Shown here piece after piece: positions 6,902 to 18,480 of a DNA stretch of 57,778 nucleotides. The position numbers were made by a program, and so were the translations under genes. The number at the start of each line of letters is the position of its first letter. The first letter of the stretch is position 1. Origin of the DNA: Filobacillus milosensis (GTDB lineage Bacteria > Bacillota > Bacilli > Bacillales > Alkalibacillaceae); the NCBI RefSeq assembly GCF_004402015.1, contig NZ_SOPW01000020.1, forward strand, positions 1 to 57,778. Direction: 5' to 3'. The notes under the pieces were generated by a model. It did not search any database and was not told the DNA's origin. It worked only from the letters and a program-made list of their open reading frames with translations.

Positions 6902-8443
6902 ATGGGAAATAAAGTAACAAAAGTATTTTATATCTCATTAGCTATAGCTATATTATTTATTATTTGGGGTGTTATTTCTGAAGATACTTTACCAAACTGG
7001 AACTTAGGAACTGTTACTGGTAAAATTCAAAGTTTCTTGGTAGATAAATTTGGATGGTTTTATTTACTATCAGCAACAGCATTCTTAGTCTTTGCACTAT
7101 TTTTAATCGCATCGAAATACGGAAATATTGTTTTAGGAAAAGATGGCGACAAGCCTGAATACAATTATGTTACTTGGTTTGGAATGTTATTTAGTGCAGG
7201 TATGGGGATTGGACTTGTCTTTTGGGGGGCAACTGAACCAATTTACCATTTTAATACACCACCTTATGCTGTAGAAAATGAAGGTGAGGCAGCAAAAGTC
7301 GCGATGAGGTATAGCTTTTTCCACTGGGGTCTTCATCCATGGGCGATTTACTCAGTACTAGCTTTAGCCTTAGCTTATTTTCAGTTTAGAAAAGATGCTC
7401 CTGGTTTAATAAGTAGTACATTAAAGCCATTATTCGGAAGCCGAATGGATGGTGGATACGGAACATTAGTTGACGTTATTGCGGTATTTGCAACTATATT
7501 CGGGGTCGCAACCTCACTCGGACTTGGTGCTCAACAAATTAGTAGTGGTTTAGGATATATAGTTGAAGGACTGACGAATAATTTCACTCTTCAGTTAATC
7601 ATTATCATTATAGTAACTGTTTTGTTTATGTTGTCGGCAATTACTGGGTTAAATAAAGGGATTAAGTATTTAAGTACAACAAATATTATTTTGGCATTCT
7701 TATTACTGTTTTTCATGATGTTTGCTGGACCTACGAACTTCATTATGAACTTCTTTACAACAAGCTTAGGAAGTTATATTCAAAACTTGCCTGCCATGAG
7801 TTTTAGAATGGCACCTTTTAATGAAGAGAATACTGGTTGGTTACAGTCATGGACAATTTTCTACTGGGCGTGGTGGATTGCCTGGGCTCCATTTGTCGGT
7901 ATGTTCATAGCTCGTGTATCACGTGGTAGAACGGTAAGAGAGTTTGTTGTCGGAGTTTTATTAGTGCCAACTTTATTCGGTGCATTATGGTTTGCGGTAT
8001 TTGGAGGATCTGCCATATCTTTAGAATATAATGATGGGATGGACTTATTTAATATTATAGGTGAAGTCGGTCAAGAAGCAGCACTCTTTACGGTATTAGA
8101 AAACTACCCGATATCGATGCTTACGTCAATATTAACTATCTTCTTAATTAGTACATTCTTTATCACTTCAGCTGACTCTGCCACTTTTGTTTTAGGTATG
8201 CAGACGACAGGAGGTAGCCTAAATCCGAATGTAAAAGTCAAATTAGCTTGGGGTGTAGTACAGTCTGCAACAGCAGCTGTATTATTATGGCAAGGTGGAC
8301 TCGGCGCTTTACAAACCGCTTCAATCATCGCAGCCTTTCCATTTGCATTTATTCTCATAATGGTGATTTTCGCCGTAATTAAAGAATTTAAAGAAGAAGC
8401 TAGAAATTATCCATTAAAACGAAAAAGACCTGAAGAAAGATAA
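6902..8443 (+). CDS. opuD: BCCT-family glycine betaine transporter (OpuD type)
   Basis: A 513-residue, 12-helix secondary transporter of the betaine/carnitine/choline family. The glycine-rich GMGIGLVFWGATEP in helix 3 and WTIFYWAWWIAWAPFVGMF with ISRGRT-like VSRGRTVRE in helix 8 and after match sodium-coupled glycine betaine carriers such as OpuD, which is of the same length. It imports compatible solutes under high osmolarity. The ATG at 6902 is chosen because AAAGGATG lies 11 bp before it; a TTG at 6893 is too close. The short basic C-terminus could sense osmotic or ionic conditions. Confidence 0.9.
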   Translation: MGNKVTKVFYISLAIAILFIIWGVISEDTLPNWNLGTVTGKIQSFLVDKFGWFYLLSATAFLVFALFLIASKYGNIVLGKDGDKPEYNYVTWFGMLFSAGMGIGLVFWGATEPIYHFNTPPYAVENEGEAAKVAMRYSFFHWGLHPWAIYSVLALALAYFQFRKDAPGLISSTLKPLFGSRMDGGYGTLVDVIAVFATIFGVATSLGLGAQQISSGLGYIVEGLTNNFTLQLIIIIIVTVLFMLSAITGLNKGIKYLSTTNIILAFLLLFFMMFAGPTNFIMNFFTTSLGSYIQNLPAMSFRMAPFNEENTGWLQSWTIFYWAWWIAWAPFVGMFIARVSRGRTVREFVVGVLLVPTLFGALWFAVFGGSAISLEYNDGMDLFNIIGEVGQEAALFTVLENYPISMLTSILTIFLISTFFITSADSATFVLGMQTTGGSLNPNVKVKLAWGVVQSATAAVLLWQGGLGALQTASIIAAFPFAFILIMVIFAVIKEFKEEARNYPLKRKRPEER

Positions 8444-8476
8444 AAAAAGATCGTGGCAATCGCCACGATCTTTTTA
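8443..8476. terminator. Bidirectional terminator between opuD and pdhD
   Basis: Stem GATCGTGGC/GCCACGATC with AATC loop and A/T runs on both sides. It serves the convergent genes opuD (plus) and pdhD (minus). Confidence 0.92.
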
Positions 8477-8487
8477 TTTAACTAAAA

Positions 8488-9894
8488 TTATGCTGTATGA
8501 ATCGGCATACCAAGCACAACTTCTGCTGCTTCCATTACAGCTTCACCAAGCGTTGGGTGAGCATGAATAGTAAGAGATAAGTCTTCAGCAGTCATACCTG
8601 CTTCAACTGCTAAGCCTAATTCAGCGATTAGATCACTTGCATTAGGTCCTGCTACTTGTGCACCAATTACAAGACCATCAGATTTACGTGTTACTAATTT
8701 TACGAAGCCATCTGAGTCATTAAGTGATAACGCACGACCGTTAGCTGCAAATGGGAACTTCTTAGCAACTACTTCATAACCTGCTTCTTTTGCACTCTCT
8801 TCACTGTATCCAACACTTGCAAGTTCAGGATCAGAGAATACAACAGCTGGAATTCCTAAATAGTCAATTTCAGATTTTTCACCACTGATTGCTTCAGCAG
8901 CAATTTTACCTTCATAAGATGCTTTATGAGCTAATTGAGGTCCGTCAACAATATCACCGATTGCATAGATGTTATCTAAGTTAGTACGGCATTGTTTATC
9001 AATTTTAACTAGTCCTTTATCATCCATTTCTAGTCCAATATCTTCTAGACCCATTTCATCAGTGTTCGGACGACGACCTACAGTTACTAATAGGTAATCG
9101 GCTTCGATCGTTTTCTCTTCACCTTTAACCTCATAAGTAACTTTAACACCATCATCAGTTTCTTCTACACCTTGAGCCATTGCTTCAGTTACTAGTTCAA
9201 CACCTTTTTTCTTAAGACGTTTTTTTACTAACTGAGTCATACCTTTTTCGAATCCACCTAAAATATCTTTAGTTCCTTCCAGGATTGTTACTTCGCTTCC
9301 AAAGCTTGCGTAAGCTCCACCAAGCTCCGTACCAATGTAACCGCCACCGATTACAACTAATTTTCCTGGGATTTCTTTAAGGTTTAATGCGCCAGTTGAA
9401 TCTAACACACGATCAGAATAAGGGAAAGGCTTTAATTCAATCGTTCGGGAACCAGTTGCAATAATACAGTCTTTGAACTTGTAAGTTTGTGACTGTTTCT
9501 CATCCATAATTTTTACTGTGTTCTTATCAACAAAATATGCTTCACCTTTAACGATATCTACTTTGTTAGCTTTTAATAAGCTTTCAACACCGCCTGTTAG
9601 TTTATTTACAATCTTGCCTTTCCATTCTTGAACTTTGTCAAAGTTAACAGAAACGTTTTCAGCAACAATCCCCATATCTTCAGAGCCTTTCGCATGTTCA
9701 TAGCGATGACCTGCTGAGATTAATGCTTTAGATGGGATACAACCAACGTTTAGGCAAACACCACCTAAATTACCTTTATCTACGATTGTTACTTTTTGGC
9801 CCATTTGAGCAGCACGAATAGCTGCTACATAGCCACCAGGACCAGCACCAACGACTAGAGTATCTACTTCTTCTGGAAAATCTCCTACTACCAT
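8488..9894 (-). CDS. pdhD: Dihydrolipoyl dehydrogenase (E3) of the pyruvate dehydrogenase complex
   Basis: A 468-residue FAD flavoprotein that reoxidises the dihydrolipoyl groups of E2 and passes electrons to NAD. Visible are the N-terminal [13 protein letters not shown] fingerprint, the redox disulfide [15 protein letters not shown], the NAD-binding [11 protein letters not shown] and the C-terminal HAHPTLGEA catalytic histidine segment. It is the last gene of pdhABCD, 3 bp behind pdhC, so translation is likely coupled. It may also serve other 2-oxoacid dehydrogenases. Confidence 0.97.
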   Translation of the reverse strand: MVVGDFPEEVDTLVVGAGPGGYVAAIRAAQMGQKVTIVDKGNLGGVCLNVGCIPSKALISAGHRYEHAKGSEDMGIVAENVSVNFDKVQEWKGKIVNKLTGGVESLLKANKVDIVKGEAYFVDKNTVKIMDEKQSQTYKFKDCIIATGSRTIELKPFPYSDRVLDSTGALNLKEIPGKLVVIGGGYIGTELGGAYASFGSEVTILEGTKDILGGFEKGMTQLVKKRLKKKGVELVTEAMAQGVEETDDGVKVTYEVKGEEKTIEADYLLVTVGRRPNTDEMGLEDIGLEMDDKGLVKIDKQCRTNLDNIYAIGDIVDGPQLAHKASYEGKIAAEAISGEKSEIDYLGIPAVVFSDPELASVGYSEESAKEAGYEVVAKKFPFAANGRALSLNDSDGFVKLVTRKSDGLVIGAQVAGPNASDLIAELGLAVEAGMTAEDLSLTIHAHPTLGEAVMEAAEVVLGMPIHTA

Positions 9895-9897
9895 TAT

Positions 9898-11232
9898 CTA
9901 CGCCTCCATCATGATTAATTGTGGGTCATTTAATAAACGTTTAACATGATTCATCGCATGCTGTGCTGTAGCACCGTCAATCATACGATGGTCAAAGCTT
10001 AATGAAATAGCTAAGACTGGTGCGACAACCACTTCACCGTCACGAACAACAGGTTGTTCACCAATACGACCAATACCTAAAATCGCAACTTCAGGGTGAT
10101 TAATAACTGGTGTAAACCACTGTCCACCGGCAGACCCAATATTAGTGATTGAGCATGAAGCACCTTTCATTTCTTCTGATGACAGTTTACCATCACGAGC
10201 TTTTGTTGCCAACTCGTTAATCTCACCAGAAATTTCAAAGATTGATTTACGATCAGCATCTTTAACAACTGGTACGAGTAAGCCTTTATCTGTATCAGCA
10301 GCAATACCAATGTTATAGTAATGCTTTTGAATAATTTCCTCAGTATCATCATCAAATGAAGTATTAAATATAGGATACTTCTTAAGAGTTGAAACTAAAG
10401 CTTTAACAACATAAGGCAAGTAAGTTAGTTTGATGTCTTGCTCTGCTGCAGCTTCTTTAAACTTCTTACGGTGATTAACAAGTTCTGTCACATCAACTTC
10501 ATCCATTAATGTCACATGAGGAGCTGTTTGCTTAGACTTAACCATTGCTTTAGCAATTGCTTTTCTAATGCCACTCATCTTCTCACGAGTTTCTGGGTAT
10601 TCACCAGCAGGAACTGTTTGTTTCGCTGTTTCTTCAGTAGATTCAGCTGATTGATCTGACTCTTCTTCTGTTGTTTCAGCCGGTTGTTCACCATTTAAGT
10701 ACTGATCAATATCTTCTTTAAGAATACGACCATTTTTGCCTGAACCTTGGACTTTTTGGATGTTAACTTCATTATCTCGTGCATATTTTCTTACTGAAGG
10801 CATGGCAATAACGCGCTTCTCTTCGCCTTCATCTTCGTTAGAATCATCTTTTTCTTGGGACTTATCTTCTTTGTCTTCTTTATCTTTTTTATCGTCTTTT
10901 GATTCTTCTTTAGACACCTCTTCTTTTTCTTTAGAAGAAACTTCTTTTGAATCATCAGCCTCTTCTTCAGAGCTGTCATCGTCACCCTCATAACCTTCAG
11001 CATCAATCTTAATAATGACATCTCCGACAACTGCTGTTTCACCTTCATCAACTAATACATCAAGAACTTCACCTTCAACTGGAGAAGGGATTTCAACGAC
11101 TGCTTTATCGTTCTGAACTTCACATAGAACATCGTCTTCTTTAATTTCATCGCCTTTTTTTACAAACCATTTGGCGATTTCACCTTCATGAATACCTTCA
11201 CCGATATCAGGTAGTTTAAATTCGTAGGCCAC
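9898..11232 (-). CDS. pdhC: Dihydrolipoamide acetyltransferase (E2) of the pyruvate dehydrogenase complex
   Basis: A 444-residue core protein of the PDH complex. A single lipoyl domain comes first (about residues 1-80, lipoyl lysine in [12 protein letters not shown]). It is followed by a very acidic E/D/K/S-rich linker (about 85-145), the peripheral subunit-binding domain ([11 protein letters not shown]...GSGKNGRI), a second linker rich in E, S and T, and the catalytic acetyltransferase domain with [10 protein letters not shown]. It transfers acetyl groups to CoA. The linker is unusually charged compared with the Ala/Pro-rich linkers of many homologues, in keeping with a salt-adapted cytoplasm. 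Confidence 0.97.
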   Translation of the reverse strand: MAYEFKLPDIGEGIHEGEIAKWFVKKGDEIKEDDVLCEVQNDKAVVEIPSPVEGEVLDVLVDEGETAVVGDVIIKIDAEGYEGDDDSSEEEADDSKEVSSKEKEEVSKEESKDDKKDKEDKEDKSQEKDDSNEDEGEEKRVIAMPSVRKYARDNEVNIQKVQGSGKNGRILKEDIDQYLNGEQPAETTEEESDQSAESTEETAKQTVPAGEYPETREKMSGIRKAIAKAMVKSKQTAPHVTLMDEVDVTELVNHRKKFKEAAAEQDIKLTYLPYVVKALVSTLKKYPIFNTSFDDDTEEIIQKHYYNIGIAADTDKGLLVPVVKDADRKSIFEISGEINELATKARDGKLSSEEMKGASCSITNIGSAGGQWFTPVINHPEVAILGIGRIGEQPVVRDGEVVVAPVLAISLSFDHRMIDGATAQHAMNHVKRLLNDPQLIMMEA

Positions 11233-11251
11233 TATTTTTCCCTCCTAATCA

Positions 11252-12229
11252 TTAAAAGTTAATGGATTGCTTCGCTTTCTCTACAATATCTTCATAGTTA
11301 GGTAACCATACTTCTTCAGCTTGAGAGAATGGGTACACTGTATCTGGAGCTGCTACTCTTAATACGGGTGCTTCTAAGTGTAAGATAGCACGTTCTTGAA
11401 TTTCAGATACGACACTTGCAGCAATTCCAGCTTGTCTCTGAGCTTCTTGTACAACTACTGCACGGTTTGTTTTCTTAACAGATTCTACAATTGTTTCAAT
11501 ATCAATTGGAGAGACCGTTCTTAAATCGATAACTTCAGCATCAATATCTTCTTTTTCTAGTTCTTCAGCTGCTTTTAATGCTGAATGAACCATAGCACCA
11601 TAAGCAATTAATGTAATGTCTTTACCTTCGCGTTTAACTTTTGCCTTACCGATCTCTTCTGTGTACTCTTCTTCTGGTACTTCTTCACGGAATGAACGGT
11701 AAAGTTTCATATGTTCTAAGAAAATAACTGGATCGTTATCTCTAATTGCTGAAATTAATAACCCTTTTGCATCGTGTGGATTTGAAGGGATAACAACTTT
11801 CAAACCAGGTTGTTGAGCCATTAAGCCTTCTAAGCTGTCTGCGTGTAATTCTGGTGTGTGAACCCCACCACCGAAAGGCGAACGAATAGTGATTGGGGCA
11901 TGCCATCTACCACCTGAGCGATAACGCATACGAGCTGCTTGTCCACTTACAGCATCCATTGCCTCATAAACGAAGCCGAAGAATTGGATTTCTGGTACTG
12001 CACGGAATCCTTGAGTGGATAGTCCAACAGACATACCAATAATTCCAGACTCAGCTAACGGCGTATCAAAAACACGTTCTTCTCCGAATTCTTCTTGTAA
12101 ACCTTCAGTCGCACGGAATACGCCTCCGTTTTGGCCAACGTCTTCACCAAAAACTAGCACATTTTCATCATTTTTAAGTTCCGTACGCAGAGCATCAGTT
12201 ATTGCTTGAATCATTGTCATTTGTGCCAT
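11252..12229 (-). CDS. pdhB: Pyruvate dehydrogenase E1 component, beta subunit
   Basis: A 325-residue subunit pairing with PdhA to form the thiamine-diphosphate-dependent E1 enzyme that decarboxylates pyruvate and acetylates the E2 lipoyl group. The start [18 protein letters not shown], the [16 protein letters not shown] segment and [16 protein letters not shown] are typical. Length matches the B. subtilis protein. It starts 3 bp after the pdhA stop and is followed by pdhC after 19 bp. Confidence 0.97.
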   Translation of the reverse strand: MAQMTMIQAITDALRTELKNDENVLVFGEDVGQNGGVFRATEGLQEEFGEERVFDTPLAESGIIGMSVGLSTQGFRAVPEIQFFGFVYEAMDAVSGQAARMRYRSGGRWHAPITIRSPFGGGVHTPELHADSLEGLMAQQPGLKVVIPSNPHDAKGLLISAIRDNDPVIFLEHMKLYRSFREEVPEEEYTEEIGKAKVKREGKDITLIAYGAMVHSALKAAEELEKEDIDAEVIDLRTVSPIDIETIVESVKKTNRAVVVQEAQRQAGIAASVVSEIQERAILHLEAPVLRVAAPDTVYPFSQAEEVWLPNYEDIVEKAKQSINF

Positions 12230-12232
12230 TGC

Positions 12233-13690
<1,458 letters not shown>

Positions 13691-13831
13691 AAGCGAAAGG
13701 CGGCGACTCCTGGTCGACTAAAAGCGGCCACGTCCTGCGCCTGCGGTTACTCGGCGTAAAGGTGCAAAGGAGATTATTCATAGATGTTCCTTCGTTGGCC
13801 GTGCCCGCGGAAAGCGTCCGCCTGTAGCGAT
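13691..13831. repeat. Dispersed palindromic repeat, copy A
   Basis: A GC-rich island in AT-rich DNA beginning GCGAAAGGCGGCGACTCCTG and ending GCCCGCGGAAAGCGTCCGCC. The ends can pair (GGCGG at 13699-13703 with CCGCC at 13818-13822). The same outline recurs at 46401-46525 with GGTGG/CCACC, a compensatory change. No open frame or transposase belongs to it. From memory, similar elements are scattered between genes in many Bacillaceae; whether they act as RNA, as binding sites or as non-autonomous mobile elements is unknown. Confidence 0.75.
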
Positions 13832-13865
13832 TCGAAGAATTAACACCAATTTCAATAGATGCTTA

Positions 13866-13901
13866 CAAAAAAACACACTACCCAACAATGAATAGTGTGT
13901 T
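13866..13901 (-). terminator. Terminator of ykyA
   Basis: Stem ACACACTA/TAGTGTGT followed on the minus strand by seven Ts, just downstream of the ykyA stop codon at 13917. Confidence 0.88.
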
Positions 13902-13916
13902 CTGTGTTATTACAAT

Positions 13917-14576
13917 TTAATCTTCCTGATATTCAACATTTAGCCCTGAAGCTTCATAAAACTTTCTTTTTAGTTCGTTAAATTCTTTTGTATAAGTATT
14001 AAATTCTTTTTGTGCCTTTTTAACTTTTTCATAACTTGCGTTGACTTCTTCAACCTGCTGATCTAACTCTTCTTTTTTCAAGTCTTGATTCTTCAACATT
14101 TCATACAATTCAGCATCTAAATCTAAAGATTTTTGATAAGCTTTATATAAATCATTAAATGATTGAAATCTTGAATCCATCTTCTCAATCATTTGATTCG
14201 CTAATTTTTTCGGTTCTTCATCTAAATCTTCAACATATTGCTCTGCTTGATCGAATTCTTCTTTAGCAGCATCAATACTTTCTTTTTCTTGTTCTAATAG
14301 TTGACGACGCTCCTCAACGAGTCCTAAAGCTTCATCTACCATTCCTTGTATTTTATCTAATTCATTCATGTTAATTTCCATCATTTGATCATAAAGTTCA
14401 TTTTCTTCTTCTTCTAGTTTAACTAAATCAGATTGTGATTGTTGAAATGAGCTTTCTAGTTCAACTGATTTTTCCAAATGATCATACATATCTTCTGCCG
14501 CATTATAATCATCCGTACATGCACCTAGGACCACCATTGATAATAACAATAATACTGAAATGATTACTCGTTTCAT
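13917..14576 (-). CDS. ykyA: YkyA-family coiled-coil lipoprotein
   Basis: A 219-residue lipoprotein with signal peptide and lipobox LGAC (Cys20). It is followed by a long, highly charged, mostly helical region, predicted coiled coil from about residue 40 to 205. Its place between pdhA and def is the same as that of B. subtilis ykyA, whose function is unknown. It probably stands on the outer face of the membrane. It is transcribed divergently from def and has its own terminator. Confidence 0.88.
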   Translation of the reverse strand: MKRVIISVLLLLSMVVLGACTDDYNAAEDMYDHLEKSVELESSFQQSQSDLVKLEEEENELYDQMMEINMNELDKIQGMVDEALGLVEERRQLLEQEKESIDAAKEEFDQAEQYVEDLDEEPKKLANQMIEKMDSRFQSFNDLYKAYQKSLDLDAELYEMLKNQDLKKEELDQQVEEVNASYEKVKKAQKEFNTYTKEFNELKRKFYEASGLNVEYQED

Positions 14577-14724
14577 GAATTCTCCCTCTTTCTAGTTCGT
14601 GGATTCTTAATAAAAAGTATAACACATTGTACCTTTAAAAAATAATATCAATTTACTAAGAAGTTAGAAAAAATTGTGATAAAATGATGATGTTAACCAC
14701 ACAGATTTGAAAGGATGAATTGCT

Positions 14725-15282
14725 TTGATTACTATGGACGACATCGTACGCGAAGGGGCACCAGTTTTGCGTGAAAAAGCTGAAGAAGTAAACCTTCCTG
14801 CTTCAAATGATGATAATGAAACTCTACAAGAGATGTTACAATTCATAAAAAATAGTCAAGATGATGAAATAGCTAAAAAGTATAACTTACGACCAGGTGT
14901 TGGATTGGCTGCACCTCAAATCGGCATATCAAAGCGAATGTTAGCTGTACACTTTACCGACTTTAATGAAAAAGAATATAGTATGGGTTTATTTAACCCA
15001 CGTATTGTTAGTCATTCAGTTGAAAAAACATACTTACAAAATGGTGAAGGATGCTTAAGTGTTGATCGTGACGTTCCCGGGATTGTGCCACGCTATGCAA
15101 GAATCACAATCCAGGCTACTAACCTAGATGGTGAGCAAGTCAAATTTAGATTAAAAGGTTATGCTGCTATTGTACTTCAACACGAAATAGATCATTTAGA
15201 TGGCATCATGTTCTATGATCATATTGATGAGCAACAACCTTTCCAACCACCTGAAAATTCTACAGCTGCAGAAGAAATGTAA
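14725..15282 (+). CDS. def: Peptide deformylase
   Basis: A 185-residue metal-dependent enzyme removing the formyl group from nascent proteins. All three deformylase motifs are visible: GVGLAAPQIG, EGCLSV (metal-binding Cys) and QHEIDHLDG (two His ligands and the catalytic Glu). The long insert between motifs 1 and 2 marks a type 2 enzyme of Gram-positive bacteria (YkrB/DefB). The start is TTG (MITMDDIVREG, as in YkrB) with AAAGGATG upstream. A terminator follows directly. Confidence 0.95.
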   Translation: MITMDDIVREGAPVLREKAEEVNLPASNDDNETLQEMLQFIKNSQDDEIAKKYNLRPGVGLAAPQIGISKRMLAVHFTDFNEKEYSMGLFNPRIVSHSVEKTYLQNGEGCLSVDRDVPGIVPRYARITIQATNLDGEQVKFRLKGYAAIVLQHEIDHLDGIMFYDHIDEQQPFQPPENSTAAEEM

Positions 15283-15312
15283 GTGCTGATTAATAAAATC
15301 AGCACTTTTTTT
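15281..15312 (+). terminator. Terminator of def
   Basis: Stem AAGTGCTGATT/AATCAGCACTT followed by a T-run, starting at the def stop codon. Confidence 0.92.
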
Positions 15313-15462
15313 CTATAAATCATTTTAAATATTTACTTATGCAGTATATAATAAGAAAAGAAGATGATAATGTTAATATATACCTTTGTACATGAATCTT
15401 TAAATTGTACTAGCATACGACTTAAAATTCGCAATCATATAATCTACAAATTAAGGGGTTGT

Positions 15463-15546
15463 ATGATCATGTTAAAGCGTTTAAAAGAAAAAATTAAAAA
15501 GCGTTTAAAAAGGTTATTACGTTCTAAAGACACTGTAAAAACATAA
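15463..15546 (+). CDS. Possible 27-residue cationic amphipathic peptide
   Basis: A short frame preceded by AAGGGG encodes MIMLKRLKEKIKKRLKRLLR followed by SKDTVKT. Lys, Arg and Leu alternate so that one helix face is hydrophobic and the other strongly positive. It lies alone between def and rpoY. It could be a membrane- or RNA-binding peptide. It could also be a chance frame, as no homologue comes to mind and no clear promoter or terminator was seen. A longer frame from 15364 lacks a ribosome binding site and is not preferred. Confidence 0.4.
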   Translation: MIMLKRLKEKIKKRLKRLLRSKDTVKT

Positions 15547-15634
15547 TCTTGTTCTTTAATGCTCATTTGCATTTAGATATAGCTATACGGATAGGTAATG
15601 GACGGAGAAATAATTATAGTAAGGAGAGATAAAT

Positions 15635-15844
15635 ATGATTTTTAAAGTACTTTATCAAGAACACGCTGAAGAAGCACCTGTTCGAGAAGAAACAAAAACC
15701 ATGTACATTGAGGCGGAAAATGTACGTGAAGTAAGATCCAAGCTAGCAGATCGTAATTATAATATCGAATATGTCCAAGAACTAAGTGAAGGTCACTTAG
15801 ACTATGAAAAACAATCCGAAGATTTCAAAGTGGAGAAACTGTAG
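15635..15844 (+). CDS. rpoY: RNA polymerase epsilon subunit RpoY (YkzG)
   Basis: A 69-residue protein of the RpoY/YkzG family (MIFKVLYQ opening, VREVRSKLADRNYNIEYVQ centre). It is the small epsilon subunit of Firmicute RNA polymerase. AAGGAGAG precedes the ATG. As in B. subtilis it lies directly upstream of rnjA, 10 bp apart, so the two are almost certainly co-transcribed. Confidence 0.95.
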   Translation: MIFKVLYQEHAEEAPVREETKTMYIEAENVREVRSKLADRNYNIEYVQELSEGHLDYEKQSEDFKVEKL

Positions 15845-15854
15845 GAGTCTATAG

Positions 15855-17522
15855 ATGAAATTTGTTAAAAACGATCAAGTAGCAATCTTCGCTTTAGGCG
15901 GTCTTGGTGAGATCGGAAAAAATACGTATGGCATCCAGTTCCAAGATGAAATAATTTTAATTGATGCCGGTATCAAATTCCCCGAGGATGAATTATTAGG
16001 TATCGATTATGTTATTCCTGACTATACGTATTTAATTCAAAACCAGGACAAAATTAAAGGATTGTTTATCACACATGGACATGAAGACCACATCGGTGGG
16101 ATTCCTTATTTATTACGAGAAATTAATATTCCTATTTACGCAGGAAAGCTAGCTTTAGGTTTGCTTCGTAACAAACTTGATGAACATGGTTTATTACGTA
16201 ATGCTGACCTTAATGAAATACAAGAAGATGACGTTATAAAATTCCGTAAAACATCTGTTACATTTTTCCGTACCACGCACAGTATTCCGGACTCATTCGG
16301 TATTGTAGTAAAAACGCCTCCAGGTAATATCGTTCATACTGGGGATTTCAAGTTTGATTTCACACCAGTTGGTGAACCAGCTAACTTATCTAAAATGGCA
16401 GAAATCGGTTCCGAAGGTGTTCTATGCTTGCTTTCTGATAGTACTAACAGTGAAGTACCTGGATTCACTCTATCTGAAAGCGTTGTAGGTGAAAGCATCC
16501 AAGACATTTTCAATAAAGTCGACGGTCGCGTTATTTTCGCAACTTTCGCCTCTAACATTTACCGATTGCAACAAGTCGTTCAGGCTGCTGTTAATAACGG
16601 TAGAAAAATTTGTGTGTTTGGTCGTAGCATGGAAAATGCGATTAGAATTGGTCAAGAGTTAGATTATATTCAAGCTCCAAAGGACACTTTTGTAGATCCA
16701 AATGAAATTAATAAACTTCCTAGTGATGAGGTTTGTATTCTATGTACCGGATCTCAAGGTGAGCCTTTAGCAGCGTTGTCTAGAATTGCTAACGGGACAC
16801 ACCGCCACATTCAAATTCAGCCAGATGATACGGTTGTATTTTCATCTTCACCTATTCCGGGAAATACAATCAGTGTAAGCCGTAGCATTAACAAGCTATA
16901 CCGTGCTGGTGCGAATGTTATTCATGGATCATTAAATGACATTCATACATCTGGACATGGTGGACAAGAAGAGCAAAAGCTTATGTTACGCTTATTAAAA
17001 CCTAAATATTTCATGCCAATTCACGGTGAATATCGTATGTTAGCAGAGCATGTTAAACTTGCTGCTGGCTGTGACGTTCCAGTTGAAAACTCTTTTGTTA
17101 TGGATAATGGAGACGTCTTAGCTATTGGAAACAAACATGTAGGAGTTGCAGGGAAAATTCCTTCAGGCTCTGTTTATGTCGATGGTAGCGGAATTGGTGA
17201 TATTGGTAACATTGTATTACGTGACCGTCGAATTCTTTCTGAAGAAGGTTTAGTTGTAGTTGTTGTGAGCATTAATATGAAAGAATTTAAAATTGCGTCT
17301 GGTCCGGATATTATTTCTAGAGGTTTCGTGTATATGCGAGAATCTGAGGATTTAATAAAAGAAGCTCAGGTCCTTGTATCGAAACATTTAGATAAAGTTA
17401 TGGAGCGTCGTACGTCGCAATGGTCTGAAATTAAAAATGAAATAACTGATACAATTCAACCTTTCTTATATGATAAGACGAAGCGTCGTCCAATGATATT
17501 ACCTATCATTATGGAAGTATAA
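15855..17522 (+). CDS. rnjA: Ribonuclease J1
   Basis: A 555-residue metallo-beta-lactamase/beta-CASP nuclease with both endonuclease and 5'-3' exonuclease activity, central to mRNA turnover and rRNA maturation. The metal-binding motif HGHEDHIGG, the later HTGD segment, and the beta-CASP/RNA-binding IHTSGHG and [10 protein letters not shown] segments are all intact. Length equals B. subtilis RNase J1. It is translated from an operon with rpoY and closed by a strong bidirectional terminator. Confidence 0.97.
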   Translation: MKFVKNDQVAIFALGGLGEIGKNTYGIQFQDEIILIDAGIKFPEDELLGIDYVIPDYTYLIQNQDKIKGLFITHGHEDHIGGIPYLLREINIPIYAGKLALGLLRNKLDEHGLLRNADLNEIQEDDVIKFRKTSVTFFRTTHSIPDSFGIVVKTPPGNIVHTGDFKFDFTPVGEPANLSKMAEIGSEGVLCLLSDSTNSEVPGFTLSESVVGESIQDIFNKVDGRVIFATFASNIYRLQQVVQAAVNNGRKICVFGRSMENAIRIGQELDYIQAPKDTFVDPNEINKLPSDEVCILCTGSQGEPLAALSRIANGTHRHIQIQPDDTVVFSSSPIPGNTISVSRSINKLYRAGANVIHGSLNDIHTSGHGGQEEQKLMLRLLKPKYFMPIHGEYRMLAEHVKLAAGCDVPVENSFVMDNGDVLAIGNKHVGVAGKIPSGSVYVDGSGIGDIGNIVLRDRRILSEEGLVVVVVSINMKEFKIASGPDIISRGFVYMRESEDLIKEAQVLVSKHLDKVMERRTSQWSEIKNEITDTIQPFLYDKTKRRPMILPIIMEV

Positions 17523-17549
17523 TTAAACATTACCTATCCAAAATAGCCA

Positions 17550-17584
17550 AAAAAATCTCGCTGAGAAATTCAGCGAGATTTTTT
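17550..17584. terminator. Bidirectional terminator between rnjA and ktrC
   Basis: Stem AATCTCGCTGA/TCAGCGAGATT with a short loop and A/T runs on both sides. It overlaps the last codons of ktrC. Confidence 0.92.
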
Positions 17585-18251
17585 AATCATCATCAACTAC
17601 TAATTCTTTTTCAAATCGTGAAATGTCTTTATCTGCACCAATAATAATTAATATATCATCAAAATGAATTTGTTCATTTGCCATAGGAGATACGTTAATA
17701 TCTTTACCGTGTTTAATCGCAACAACGTTACATCCGAATTTCGCACGAATGTCTAACTCCATCAACGTCTTGTTTTGCATCTTCTCCCCTGCTTTAATCT
17801 CAACAACACTATACTCATCAGATAATTCCAGATAATCTAATACATTACTTGAAATAATACTATGAGCAATACGCTTCCCCATATCTCTTTCTGGGTGAAC
17901 GATCTCATCTGCACCAATTTTCTGCAATACTTTTTCATGGTAATCATTTTGAGCTTTTACAGTAATTCGTTTGACCCCAAACTCTTTTAGTATTAATGTC
18001 GTTAGAATACTCGCATGTACATTGTCACCAATTGCAACAATAACATGGTCAATATTTCTAAAGCCCAACTCTTTTAGCGCTAATTCATCTGTAGAATCGG
18101 CAATAACAGCATGGGTAGCAATTTCTTTATATTCATTGACTTTATCTTCATCAGCATCTAAAGCAAGAACTTCTTTACCTTCTTTACTTAATTCTTTACA
18201 TATACTTCCACCGAAGCGACCTAATCCAATTACTCCAAATAACTTTTTCAT
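17583..18251 (-). CDS. ktrC: KtrC potassium uptake regulatory subunit (RCK domain)
   Basis: A 222-residue cytoplasmic ring-forming gating subunit of the Ktr potassium channel. The RCK_N Rossmann fold shows GLGRFGGSI, with acidic ALDADED ending the second strand for nucleotide binding. The RCK_C domain follows (about residues 135-215), which in this family binds cyclic di-AMP. It gates KtrD, whose gene lies separately at 40962-42335, as in B. subtilis. The ATG at 18251 with AGGAGG upstream is preferred over the start at 18272. Confidence 0.94.
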   Translation of the reverse strand: MKKLFGVIGLGRFGGSICKELSKEGKEVLALDADEDKVNEYKEIATHAVIADSTDELALKELGFRNIDHVIVAIGDNVHASILTTLILKEFGVKRITVKAQNDYHEKVLQKIGADEIVHPERDMGKRIAHSIISSNVLDYLELSDEYSVVEIKAGEKMQNKTLMELDIRAKFGCNVVAIKHGKDINVSPMANEQIHFDDILIIIGADKDISRFEKELVVDDD

Positions 18252-18383
18252 ATAAGTTCCTCCTAAAGCCATATCTGCGAATAGTCTACCATAATATAGC
18301 TGATTTGTATGTAAAATTTATGCTATTTTAAATTGGTATTTAAAAATCCTTGAAACTTAATCCTAGACTTAACATTAAGCATA

Positions 18384-18478
18384 GGTTGACTCGCCACTAA
18401 AGTTCTTACACTCGCCAGAAAGATAAAAAAGGGACACCCCTAAGTCATTTTACATAACTTTTGGGCAGTCCCTTCTTG
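18384..18478. repeat. Repeat with ACTCGCCACT box and terminator-like hairpin, copy 1
   Basis: GACTCGCCACT, a degenerate second CTCGCCA box, and a long hairpin with arms AAGGGAC/GTCCCTT and interior loops. The same order of parts (ACTCGCCACT, then AAAAAGGGA-ACCC hairpin) recurs at 52855-52960. On the minus strand the hairpin ends in TTTTTT and would terminate the ABC exporter transcript. Confidence 0.55.
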
Positions 18479-18480
18479 AT

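Noticed and set aside
10736-11051. Serine-rich and lysine-rich frames on both strands
   Set aside because: Both are shadows of the charged linker of pdhC; the E2 frame is clearly the coding one.
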